Assembly (NCBI GenBank): GCA_000017645.1
Contig: CP000781.1
Location: 5,195,501 to 5,259,500, forward strand
Source: Xanthobacter autotrophicus Py2
Lineage (GTDB): Bacteria > Pseudomonadota > Alphaproteobacteria > Rhizobiales > Xanthobacteraceae
Direction: 5' to 3'
DNA: 64,000 nucleotides
Each line of letters opens with the position of its first letter. Position 1 is the first letter of the stretch. Below, one piece after another: positions 1 through 8,139 of this stretch. The notes beneath the pieces are model-generated. The model did not search any database and was not told where the DNA came from. It worked only from the letters and a program-made list of their open reading frames with translations. Both the position numbers and the translations under genes were made by a program.

Positions 1-1069
1 ATCCCTTCAGGCCAGTCGCGGCGGCGGCGGCACGCAGCCGCTCCCGCAGGATGGCGTCGGAGGCGATGCGGGGGCGCGCCCCATGCTCAAGCTGATACAT
101 CTCCTCGGCGATGCCCCGGAACGACGCGGTGGTGAGGCGCGGCACGATGCCTCCCGTCTCCGTTGCAAGCACCAGAAGCTTCTTCGCCAGGGCATTCGCC
201 AGCGGCTGTGAGAAGCTCGCCAGCAGGATGCGGGCGTCGGGGTTCGCGCGCGCCAGCCGGACGGCGCGATGGAGCGCGACGATGGTCTTGCCGGTGCCCG
301 CCGAGCCTGCCACCCGCGCCGGCCCCGAGAAGGTGCGATCCACCAATGCGCGCTGCGAGGGATGCAGGAAGACGCCCCACTTCTCCCACGGGAAGGCCAG
401 CGCCTGTTCCAGTTCCTCCTGATTGGCGATGAGGCGGATGCGACGCAGCGCATCGGGATGGGCGAAGGGAGAGGCAGGTGCCGGCGTGGGTGGGGCAAGC
501 ATACCGGTCGCCGCATATTGCAGCAGCGCCTCGGCAGCCTCGGCCGGCAGGTGCCTGGCGAGGGCGAAGAATCCGTCCTCGTTGGCCGCGCGCACGTCCG
601 CCAGCCAATCGGCGGGCACGCCGATGGAGAGCAGCGCCTCGTCGTCCAGCGCGGCGAATAGGCGCGGGGCCGCCTGCGGACCCTCGGTCGGTGCGGGAAG
701 GACGACATCGAGCGTCGCCGGCGCGGCAACCTCCTCCACAAGCTCGCGCACCTCCACGATCTGGATGGCGCCGGTGCGCGGATGCGCCTCGATCCGCCGG
801 CGCTCCGCCCAGGCATAGGCGTCGTCGTGATGGCCCACATAGGCCAGCAGCAGGCTGTCGCCGGTCTTGTGGATGACGAGGCGGATGTCGCGGTTGACGC
901 GGGCGGACCAGAAATTGGCATCCTTGGACTTGTCGATGCGGTGCAGCTTGAGCCCGTTGCCGGCAGGGTCCATCTGCAGGTCGAACACGCTCGCCTTCAC
1001 CGCCTTCTGGTCCGGACCGGACAGGCGGGTGAAGGATGAGGTGAAGGTCTCGGCGATGAGGAAGGTCAA
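1..1069 (-). CDS. UvrD/Rep-like helicase with ParE/RelE-like N-terminus (partial)
   Basis: The reading frame continues off the left edge, so only about 356 N-terminal residues are seen. The first ~100 residues resemble the RelE/ParE toxin fold (DANFWSARVNRDIRLVIH, then LLLAYVGHHDDAYAWAERR). A superfamily 1 helicase core follows, with Walker A AGSAGTGKT near residue 255 and a following LASFSQPLA strand. No ATG lies in frame near the 5' end. I place the start at a TTG at 1069, 11 bases after the DUF6508 stop, because homologues as I recall them begin with MTFLIA. It is the last visible gene of the restriction locus and probably co-transcribed with it. Whether the toxin-like domain cleaves RNA, binds DNA or only mediates protein contact cannot be told. 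The helicase assignment is firm; the exact start is uncertain. Confidence 0.8.
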   Translation of the reverse strand, partial: MTFLIAETFTSSFTRLSGPDQKAVKASVFDLQMDPAGNGLKLHRIDKSKDANFWSARVNRDIRLVIHKTGDSLLLAYVGHHDDAYAWAERRRIEAHPRTGAIQIVEVRELVEEVAAPATLDVVLPAPTEGPQAAPRLFAALDDEALLSIGVPADWLADVRAANEDGFFALARHLPAEAAEALLQYAATGMLAPPTPAPASPFAHPDALRRIRLIANQEELEQALAFPWEKWGVFLHPSQRALVDRTFSGPARVAGSAGTGKTIVALHRAVRLARANPDARILLASFSQPLANALAKKLLVLATETGGIVPRLTTASFRGIAEEMYQLEHGARPRIASDAILRERLRAAAAATGLKG

Positions 1070-1079
1070 AGGCCGATGC

Positions 1080-1502
1080 TCATCCAAGGTCCGAGGAAGG
1101 ATCGCCGGCAAGGACGGCCGCACGCTCGACGATGCGCAAGATCAGGCCGGAATCGAATGCAGACATCAGTGCGCCTTCGCAAAACCGCTCCTGCCGGACG
1201 CAGACGGTGATCAGCCGCCCAAGTTGCTCTGGGGTTGCCGTCGCGATTGCCGCTTCTTCGCCTTGCAACGCTTTCGCCTCGTCGGACTGCGCCCAGACTT
1301 GCCAGTCGAAATCCGTCAACACCCAGGATTGCCGATAGGCTGCCTCAACGAAAGCATCGACCACGGGATCGTAGTCGATGAATGGCATTTGCAAAACGCC
1401 CGGCTCTGTCTGCTCGCCTCCCCTCACATTGCCTGCAGTGAAACCGGGCTGCTGCAACGGGGGAAGAAAATCGGCCAATGCCTGAATATCCGCGCGGGTC
1501 AT
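1080..1502 (-). CDS. DUF6508 domain protein of restriction locus
   Basis: A 140-residue soluble protein with no signal peptide or membrane segment. It matches the DUF6508 family as I know it: an acidic FIDYDPVVDAFVEAAY block, a VLTDFDWQVW block, and a helical C-terminus (LITVCVRQERFCEGALMSAF). No catalytic motif is recognisable and the function of the family is unknown to me. The ATG overlaps the stop of the upstream methyltransferase remnant as ATGA, which implies translational coupling that survived the deletion in that gene. The downstream helicase begins almost immediately. The family tends to occur beside type III-like restriction genes, so an accessory or regulatory role in defence is an inference only. 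Confidence 0.75.
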   Translation of the reverse strand: MTRADIQALADFLPPLQQPGFTAGNVRGGEQTEPGVLQMPFIDYDPVVDAFVEAAYRQSWVLTDFDWQVWAQSDEAKALQGEEAAIATATPEQLGRLITVCVRQERFCEGALMSAFDSGLILRIVERAAVLAGDPSSDLG

Positions 1503-2249
1503 GTCGCAAACACCTTCATCACTTCATCCCCGAAGTGATTGATGACCTTGACTGCGATGCGCCGCCCCGGCGGCCGTGGAAACGGCCGGGACGTGTCGGA
1601 ATAGAGCGTGGCCCAGGCGTCCGCGTCGATCTCGGCCTGCAGGGCTGTCTTCAGGCTCTTGTAGGGATCGTTGGCGCCGAGGAAGTAGGCGTAGGCTGTC
1701 GCCCAGGATCAGCCGGTTCGACCAGTGCTGGTCGTGCTGGTAGAATTCCGCCCGCTGGTCCGGCGCGATGCCGTTGAAATCGGAGAACAGGTCGGGCGCG
1801 TCGGTGTCCGCGTCCCGCTTTTCCGCCGTGCGGCGCTTCAGGTCGTCGATGATGGCTTTCGGGTGGATCTTCTCCTGGATATAGAGCGGCGGCACGTTCA
1901 CCACGAGGTCGGACCAGTCCTGCCGGTCCTTGCCCCGCCACACCAGCTGCGCGTCGGCAAGCGTGAGCGTGCCGGTTTCCGCCAGCTGCTGCATCTGCTC
2001 CGGCGTGATGGTGATCTTCGCCCCGTTCCAGATCAATTCGGGCTGGCGCGGCTCCTCCCGGGTGCGCGTCTCCCCCTCCCCCAGCGGCCGCGCCCGGGGA
2101 TAATGCACCGGCGCCATGGGCGAGGCATCCTCGTCGCGCCGGAAGAAGCTCTCCATCTCCGCGGTGGAAATGTTCACCCGGGTGGCCGCCTCATGCTTCA
2201 GCGCATCGACGGCCTTGGAGGATTTGGGGGCCTTCGGAGAACGGGCCAT
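1499..2249 (-). pseudogene. Type III-like DNA adenine methyltransferase (mod), internal deletion and frameshift
   Basis: Two ends of one methyltransferase gene remain. From the ATG at 2249 an N-terminal region of about 184 residues reads normally up to the conserved HWSNRLILGDSL block near 1700. That block should lead into the DPPY catalytic motif. Instead the frame shifts between 1691 and 1700, and the other frame gives the typical C-terminus of the family: AYFLGANDPYKSLKT, then SRPFPRP and RIAVKVINHFGDEVMKVF, stopping at 1499. The whole catalytic core, including DPPY and the SAM site, is missing, roughly 2 kb by comparison with full-length relatives. The junction carries a tandem GCCTACGCCTAC, possibly a trace of slippage or repeat-mediated deletion. 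The start overlaps the res stop as TGATG and the stop overlaps DUF6508 as ATGA. The product cannot methylate DNA. Confidence 0.9.
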
Positions 2250-5200
2250 CAGGCGGCAACCTTCTTGAGCAGTCGTTCAACCAGCGCGGCGAAGTCTTCG
2301 GTCATGGTCGTCCAGTCACGGAATTCGGCGAAGTCCCAGCGGCCGAAGCCGCCGAGGGCGTTGACGCCGGGCACCCACAGGTCGCGGGTCGTCTGCGCCT
2401 TGGCCTTGTCGGCCTCGTCGCGCAGGCCCTTCACCTCCAGCACCAGATGGAGCGGCGTGGTGCCGCCGTCATCCAGCCGCACGAGGAAATCGGGCACATA
2501 GCGCCGCATGGTGCCGCCATCGAGATAGGGGATCTCGAAGCCCAGCGCCTGGTTCTTGGCATAGGCGATCACACGCGGATGAGTCTCCAGCGTGAGGGCC
2601 AGCTGTTCCTCCCAGCTGGAATCCAGCACCACATGGCTGATCTGGCACTTGGGCGGCTGCGCGCCGGTCTTCCAGCAGGGCTTCGAGGTGATGAAGTTGA
2701 CGTGGCGGGTGGACCCCTTCGGATTGTAGGGATCAAGCACCGCCATGATCTGCCCCTCGCTGCCGCGAGTGAGGGCAATGTCGATCTTCTCCGCCGCGCG
2801 GGCCAGCTGGTCCTGATAGAGGATGGCGCCGATGGGCACGCCCTTCGTCACCAGATAGCCCTCGTCGATCCAGCGGCGCGCAAGACGCTGGATCTGCGGG
2901 AACAGGTGCTGCTTGGGAAAGCCCTCCTCGTCGCGGAAATGCGAATAGAGCAGGTGCTTGGCGAGGTTGAAGCTGATCTCGGACGGCCGCAGCCGGTCCA
3001 GCACCTCGGGCGTGATGGTGACGCCGGCGCCGACGATGCCCTCCATGACCACCGCCGTGGGGCCGATGTCCAGCGGCGTGATCTCCAGCCGGCTGTCGTC
3101 GGAGAACACCGCCTCCAGCTTTTCCGAAGGCAGCTCCCGCCGATAGCCGCTGACACGGGGAAAGGCGATCTCCAGCCCCGCCCGCTCCTTGATGGCATGG
3201 ACGCGCGTGACCGGCTTCGGCTTCACCGGCTCGGCCTTCTGCGGCGAGGCGGCGAAATCGAACGGAATGCCAATGATGTCGGCATATTCCACGTCGAACA
3301 GGCCGATCTCGCGGTTCAGGTCATAGGATTGCCGGCGCAGGGCACGGCCCACCACCTGCTCGCACAGGAGCTGGGTGCCGAAGGCGCGCACCCCGAGGAT
3401 GTGGGTGACGGTGTTGGTGTCCCACCCCTCGGTCAGCATGGACACCGAGACCACGCAGCGGATCTGCTCGCCGAGGCGGCCGGGGCGGCCCACGGTGTTC
3501 ATCACCTCGCGCAGCAGCTCGCCCTCGCTCACGTCGCCGTTCACGCTGCCGGCGCCCTCGCGGCTGGCCAGCTCGCGCTTGAACTGCTCGATCTCCGGGC
3601 CGGCGGCGTCGCGGAACCCCTTGTCCAGCGCCTTGCCGGATTCGATCTCGCGGGAATCGATCAGGAGCGTGCGCGGGCGGGGAAGGCGGGCGCCGTGTTC
3701 GTCATAATTGCGGAACAGCTCGAGGTGGCCCGCATGAAAGGCCGCGCGCTCGCCCTCATTGGCATCGCCGCGCTCGAAGCCGGCGATCCATTCGAACACC
3801 AGCTTGGAAATGGCCGTGTTCTGGCACACCACGATGAACACCGGCGGCACCCCGATCCCGGCCCGCTCCCACCGCTTGAACTCGCCCTCGTAATGGCTGT
3901 AGAGCGCGGTCAGCGCGGTCAGCAGCGTCGGGGGCAGATCGAACGGGCTGATCTTGGCGGCGCCGGCGGCGGTCTTCGGCAGCGATTTGCCGATCGACTT
4001 CCACAAGTCGCGGTAGACCACCCTATCGGTCTGCACGAGATTGTCGGTCACAGGCACGCGGGGCAGCTTGACGATGCCACTCTCGATGGCATCCATCAGG
4101 CTGAAATCGGACACCACCCAGGGGAAGAGATACCCCTCCTGATAGCCCGAGCCGCGCAGGAAGAAAGGCGTGGCGGAGAGGTCATAGACCGCGCGCACCC
4201 CCTTCGAAAGCCTGCGGTCGAGCGCCTCGATGCCGTTGATCCAGAGCCGCGCCGCCTCTTCGTTCTCGGCCGCCTCCTTCTTGTCCTCGCCCGTGAGCGG
4301 ACCTTCGGCGTCGCCGCCCACCTTGTGGCGGTAGCAATGGTGCGCCTCGTCGTTGATGACCGTGACGCGATCGTAATTGAGCAGCTTGCCGCATGCTCTT
4401 TCGAGCATCTCGGCGTCGGTTTCCGTGGTTTTTAACGGCTCCGGAGCGTTGCCCTGCAGGAAGCTGCGGGCGACCTTGGGCAAGGCCAGCGTCTCGCGGT
4501 GCTGGAACGCGTGGTAGTTGGTAATGACGATTTCCGCGCGCCGGATATCCGGCAGCATCTCCGGCGGCACGATCTCGCGCGTCTCGTAATAATTGTCCGG
4601 CTCGCTGGGAAGCAGCACACGCAGGCGGTCACGGATGGTGATGCCCGGGGCGATAATCAGGAAGGCGCGCGAGAAATCCTTCGTTGCCTTGCGCGCAGCA
4701 TTCACCGCCTGCCAGGCGATCAGCATGGCCATGACGGTGGTCTTGCCGCTGCCGGTCGCCATCTTCATGGCAAGACGAAAGAGCGCGGGATTGGCTCCCT
4801 TATTGTGCTGTTCCAGTTCGTCGCGCAGGCGCCTGGTGGCGGTGCGTTTCGGGGCGACCTCGGTCAGCCAGATGATGGTTTCGGCCGCTTCAACCTGGCA
4901 GAAGAACGGCTGCGGGCCTGAAAACTGCCCATGCCGCCAGTGTTCCAGAAGCCGCTGCGTCGTCCCTGTCACCCCCCAGTCGGCAGGGTTGGGCAGCGCG
5001 CGCCATGTGTCGACGAAACTACGAATCTCGTTGATAAGGGGGTAGTCGCTGTAGGTTTCCAGATCGAGCGAGGCCTGACCGGCCGACGCTTTCTTCCGCG
5101 ATGCCGGGACGGGCACGATGTGCCGGGAGGGGCGGCGGCCTTGCCTCGGCTCGCCGTCGATCGGCTGGCCATTCTTGTCGAGTGGATGGTGCAATCCCGG

Positions 5201-5287
5201 CACGCAATATGGCGAGTTCAGAATCGGCCGCTCGTAAAAGCTGGTCAAACTACGAATCCCCCCGCCTGCAACCTGCATCATATCCAA
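2249..5287 (-). CDS. Type III-like restriction endonuclease, Res-type helicase-nuclease (BPTD_3080-like)
   Basis: A 1012-residue, apparently intact superfamily 2 helicase-nuclease. Walker A MATGSGKTT lies near residues 176-184, the Walker B box NDEAHH near 313, DLSATP further on, and motif VI QVVGRALRR near 645. The C-terminus carries a PD-(D/E)XK nuclease signature, YVPDFLVRLDDGG near 930 and LVLEVKG near 950. This is the arrangement of type III Res subunits; the N-terminal ERPILNSPY block points to the BPTD_3080 subfamily as I recall it. Classical type III Res proteins need the Mod partner for target recognition, and the Mod gene directly downstream is broken. This gene is therefore either an idle remnant or serves another partner. 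The first in-frame ATG was taken as start; a slightly later start is possible because family similarity begins near residue 18. Confidence 0.88.
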   Translation of the reverse strand: MDMMQVAGGGIRSLTSFYERPILNSPYCVPGLHHPLDKNGQPIDGEPRQGRRPSRHIVPVPASRKKASAGQASLDLETYSDYPLINEIRSFVDTWRALPNPADWGVTGTTQRLLEHWRHGQFSGPQPFFCQVEAAETIIWLTEVAPKRTATRRLRDELEQHNKGANPALFRLAMKMATGSGKTTVMAMLIAWQAVNAARKATKDFSRAFLIIAPGITIRDRLRVLLPSEPDNYYETREIVPPEMLPDIRRAEIVITNYHAFQHRETLALPKVARSFLQGNAPEPLKTTETDAEMLERACGKLLNYDRVTVINDEAHHCYRHKVGGDAEGPLTGEDKKEAAENEEAARLWINGIEALDRRLSKGVRAVYDLSATPFFLRGSGYQEGYLFPWVVSDFSLMDAIESGIVKLPRVPVTDNLVQTDRVVYRDLWKSIGKSLPKTAAGAAKISPFDLPPTLLTALTALYSHYEGEFKRWERAGIGVPPVFIVVCQNTAISKLVFEWIAGFERGDANEGERAAFHAGHLELFRNYDEHGARLPRPRTLLIDSREIESGKALDKGFRDAAGPEIEQFKRELASREGAGSVNGDVSEGELLREVMNTVGRPGRLGEQIRCVVSVSMLTEGWDTNTVTHILGVRAFGTQLLCEQVVGRALRRQSYDLNREIGLFDVEYADIIGIPFDFAASPQKAEPVKPKPVTRVHAIKERAGLEIAFPRVSGYRRELPSEKLEAVFSDDSRLEITPLDIGPTAVVMEGIVGAGVTITPEVLDRLRPSEISFNLAKHLLYSHFRDEEGFPKQHLFPQIQRLARRWIDEGYLVTKGVPIGAILYQDQLARAAEKIDIALTRGSEGQIMAVLDPYNPKGSTRHVNFITSKPCWKTGAQPPKCQISHVVLDSSWEEQLALTLETHPRVIAYAKNQALGFEIPYLDGGTMRRYVPDFLVRLDDGGTTPLHLVLEVKGLRDEADKAKAQTTRDLWVPGVNALGGFGRWDFAEFRDWTTMTEDFAALVERLLKKVAA

Positions 5288-5489
5288 GGCGAGAGCTGCG
5301 CCAATGCCTTCGGCGCGGGATCGAGCCGGGGGTGCGACGGCTGGACGTTGGCGCGAAATGGCAATTGAGCCAGCGGCTCCCCCAAGCTAGAGCGAACGGC
5401 CAACAGCTCCTTTCGACAACCGCGCACGGCTGCCTTTCGGCGGCGGCCGGAGGTGCCGGGATGGGGTGAACAGATCCGTGAGGTGATGC

Positions 5490-6491
5490 GTGGGCGAGGC
5501 TTCCATCGGCCATCCCCGTCCCAGGGACGAGCCGTCGCGGGGATTGGCCGCCTCAGATCAGGATGCCGACATGGTGTGGATCCCAGGCGGAACCTTCCAT
5601 ATGGGCTCGGATGCGCACTATCTCGAAGAGGCTCCCGTGCGCGAGGTCGCGGTCGACGGTTTCTGGATGGATCGCTGCCCGGTCACCAACCGCGATTTCG
5701 CCCGCTTCGTCGCCGAGACGGGCCACGTCTCGCTCGCCGAGCAGGTCCCTTCCATCGAGGATTATCCCGGAGCCGACCCGCTGTTGCTTGTGGCCGGCTC
5801 GCTGGTGTTCGTCACGCCCGACGCGCCGGGCGACAGCGCGGATTGGACGCGCTGGTGGCGCTTCGTGGCGGGTGCGAACTGGCGCCATCCGCAGGGCCCG
5901 GACAGCAGCATCGAAGGGCTCGAAGATCATCCTGTCGTCCATGTCTGCCACGGCGATGCGCTGGCCTATGCCCGCTGGCAAGGCAAGGAACTGCCGAGCG
6001 AGGCCCAATGGGAATATGCGGCGCGCGGCGGCCTTGACCGGGCGGAGTTTGCCTGGGGCGATGCGCTGGTGCCGGATGGCGTTCACCGCGCCAATACGTG
6101 GCAGGGGCACTTCCCGGACGAGAACCTCGCGCTCGACGGCTATGCCGGCACCTCGCCTGTCACGGCCTTCCCGCCCAACGGCTACGGCCTGCTCGATATG
6201 ATCGGCAATGTGTGGGAATGGACCGACGACTGGTACCGACCCCACGGTGCCTCAGCCCAGGGGAAGGCGTGCTGCCTGCCCCGCAACCCGCGCGGGGGCA
6301 GCGCGGAGGAAAGCCGCGATCCTGAGGCGCCCGGTTCCGCGCTTCCCCGCAAGGTGCTGAAAGGCGGGTCGCATCTGTGCGCCCCCAATTACTGCCGGCG
6401 CTATCGCCCCGCCGCGCGCCAGCCCCAGACCATTGACACCGCCTCCGTGCACATCGGCTTCCGATGTGTCCGAAAGGTTGCGACCCCCTGA
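5490..6491 (+). CDS. Formylglycine-generating enzyme (sulfatase maturase)
   Basis: A 333-residue protein of the FGE/SUMF1 family, which oxidises a cysteine in sulfatases to the catalytic formylglycine. Visible family blocks are MVWIPGGTFHMGS, DGFWMDRCPVTNRDFARFV, LPSEAQWEYAARGG, NGYGLLDMIGNVWEWTDDWY, and the C-terminal KGGSHLCAPNYCRRYR. Cys297 and Cys302 have the CX4C spacing of the copper-binding active-site pair. There is no signal peptide, so it acts in the cytoplasm before export of its substrate. The start is a GTG preceded by an AGGTGA-like ribosome site. The arylsulfatase gene follows after 10 bases, which makes it the obvious client. The distance to the divergent restriction gene is about 200 bases. 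Confidence 0.92.
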   Translation: MGEASIGHPRPRDEPSRGLAASDQDADMVWIPGGTFHMGSDAHYLEEAPVREVAVDGFWMDRCPVTNRDFARFVAETGHVSLAEQVPSIEDYPGADPLLLVAGSLVFVTPDAPGDSADWTRWWRFVAGANWRHPQGPDSSIEGLEDHPVVHVCHGDALAYARWQGKELPSEAQWEYAARGGLDRAEFAWGDALVPDGVHRANTWQGHFPDENLALDGYAGTSPVTAFPPNGYGLLDMIGNVWEWTDDWYRPHGASAQGKACCLPRNPRGGSAEESRDPEAPGSALPRKVLKGGSHLCAPNYCRRYRPAARQPQTIDTASVHIGFRCVRKVATP

Positions 6492-6501
6492 GGAGCTCTC
6501 G

Positions 6502-7977
6502 ATGACTGACACACCCGCATCTGCCGACGACGACCGCTCGCAGCCGAGCCGTCGCGATGTGCTCGCCGGGGGCGCCGGATTCCTGGCCGCCGTGGCGGGG
6601 CTGTCGCTGCTCTCCTCGGGCGCGAGGGCGGCGGACGCGCCGCGCCCGCACATCGTCTACATCCTCGCCGACGATCTTGGCTTTGCCGACGTGGGCTTCC
6701 ACGGCTCGGACATCAAGACGCCCAATCTCGACCATCTCGCCGCGCAGGGCGCCCGGCTCGGGCAGTTCTATACCCAGCCCTTCTGCACGCCCACGCGGGC
6801 CGCTTTCCTGACCGGCCGCTATCCCCTGCATTACGGCCTGCAGGTGGGGGCTATTCCGTCCGGGGCGAAGTACGGCCTTGCCACCGACGAGTTCCTGCTG
6901 CCCCAGGCGCTGAAGGACGTGGGCTACCGCACCGCCCTCGTCGGCAAATGGCACCTCGGCCACGCCGACCAGAAGTTCTGGCCGCGGCAGCGCGGCTTCG
7001 ACAGCTTCTATGGCCCGCTGGTGGGCGAGATCGACCATTTCAAGCATGAGGCCCACGGCGTCACGGACTGGTATCACGACAACACCCAGGTCAAGGAAGA
7101 GGGCTACGACACCGAATTGTTCGGCAAGGAGGCGGTGCGGCTGATCGCGGCGCACGACCCCAAGACCCCGCTCTTCCTCTACCTCGCCTTCACCGCCCCG
7201 CACACGCCGTTCCAGGCGCCGCAATCCTATCTGGACCAGTACGCCCATATTGCCGCCCCTCAACGGCGCGCCTATGCGGCGATGATCACCGCCATGGACG
7301 ACCAGATTGGCCATGTGGTCGCCGCGCTGACATCCCGCGGAATGCGGGAGAACACCTTGATCGTGTTCCACAGCGACAATGGCGGCACGCGCTCCAAGAT
7401 GTTCGCGGGCGAAGGTGCCGTCGCAGGGGATCTCCCCGCCAGCAACGCGCCCTATCGCGACGGCAAGGGCTCGCTCTACGAGGGCGGCACCCGCGTGGTT
7501 GCGCTCGCCAACTGGCCGGGGCGCATCGCCCCTGGAGCGGCCGAGGGCGTAATGCACGTGGTCGATATGCTGCCGACCCTGGCGAAGCTCGCCGGGGCCA
7601 GCCTCGCCAAGTCGAAGCCATTGGACGGCGTGGATGTCTGGCCGGCCTTGGCCGCCGGACAGGCCGGACGGGCCGGGATCGTCTACAACGTCGAGCCGAC
7701 CCAGGGCGCCGTGCGCGATGGCAGATGGAAGCTGGTGTGGCGGGTGGTGCTGCCGCCGACGGCCGAGCTGTTCGACGTGGAGGCGGACCCCTCCGAGACG
7801 ACCGACGTGTCGGCGCAGCATCCGGAGAAAGTGGCGGAGCTGCAGGGGAAGGTCGTCGCGCTCGCCCGCACCATGGCGCCTCCTCTATTCTACGCCGCCG
7901 CGCTCAAGGCCGCGTTGTCCGCGCCGCTGTCCACGCCCGGCCTTGCTCTCTACGAGATGGGCCTGGACGACGACTGA
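6502..7977 (+). CDS. Arylsulfatase, formylglycine-dependent, Tat-exported
   Basis: A 491-residue type I sulfatase. The N-terminus has a twin-arginine signal (SRRDVLAGGAGFLAAVAG) ending near an Ala-rich cleavage site, which fits export in folded form after formylglycine formation. The core opens with IVYILADDLGFADVGFHG, giving the Asp pair for calcium, and contains the signature CTPTRAAFLTGR, where Cys95 is the residue converted to formylglycine. GKWHLGH and FHSDNGG supply further active-site and metal ligands. The start was set at the ATG with GAGGAG eight bases upstream, just after the FGE stop. The natural sulfate ester substrate cannot be read from sequence. Likely roles are release of sulfate from aryl or sugar sulfates in the periplasm. 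Confidence 0.93.
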   Translation: MTDTPASADDDRSQPSRRDVLAGGAGFLAAVAGLSLLSSGARAADAPRPHIVYILADDLGFADVGFHGSDIKTPNLDHLAAQGARLGQFYTQPFCTPTRAAFLTGRYPLHYGLQVGAIPSGAKYGLATDEFLLPQALKDVGYRTALVGKWHLGHADQKFWPRQRGFDSFYGPLVGEIDHFKHEAHGVTDWYHDNTQVKEEGYDTELFGKEAVRLIAAHDPKTPLFLYLAFTAPHTPFQAPQSYLDQYAHIAAPQRRAYAAMITAMDDQIGHVVAALTSRGMRENTLIVFHSDNGGTRSKMFAGEGAVAGDLPASNAPYRDGKGSLYEGGTRVVALANWPGRIAPGAAEGVMHVVDMLPTLAKLAGASLAKSKPLDGVDVWPALAAGQAGRAGIVYNVEPTQGAVRDGRWKLVWRVVLPPTAELFDVEADPSETTDVSAQHPEKVAELQGKVVALARTMAPPLFYAAALKAALSAPLSTPGLALYEMGLDDD

Positions 7978-8139
7978 TGCCTGGCTGTCGTCTTCCGAAG
8001 GCCCGCGCACTGGTCCCTGCCTGCCGATCGACCTTGACCTGCCTGCACCCGGTGGTTTCATAAGCGCGATCAGGACGAAGATGGCGGACCGGCGGCCGGA
8101 TCGTCGTCGCACCATCGCGACCACGGAGTCCGCCAGCCC

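Noticed and set aside
7..921. Minus-strand frame rich in Arg/Pro/Ser at the left edge
   Set aside because: The other minus-strand frame gives the helicase with a clean Walker A; this frame has no recognisable motif.
2447..4435. Long open frame on the plus strand opposite the restriction gene
   Set aside because: It mirrors the codon structure of the minus-strand helicase-nuclease, has biased composition and no family blocks; it is an antisense frame typical of GC-rich DNA.
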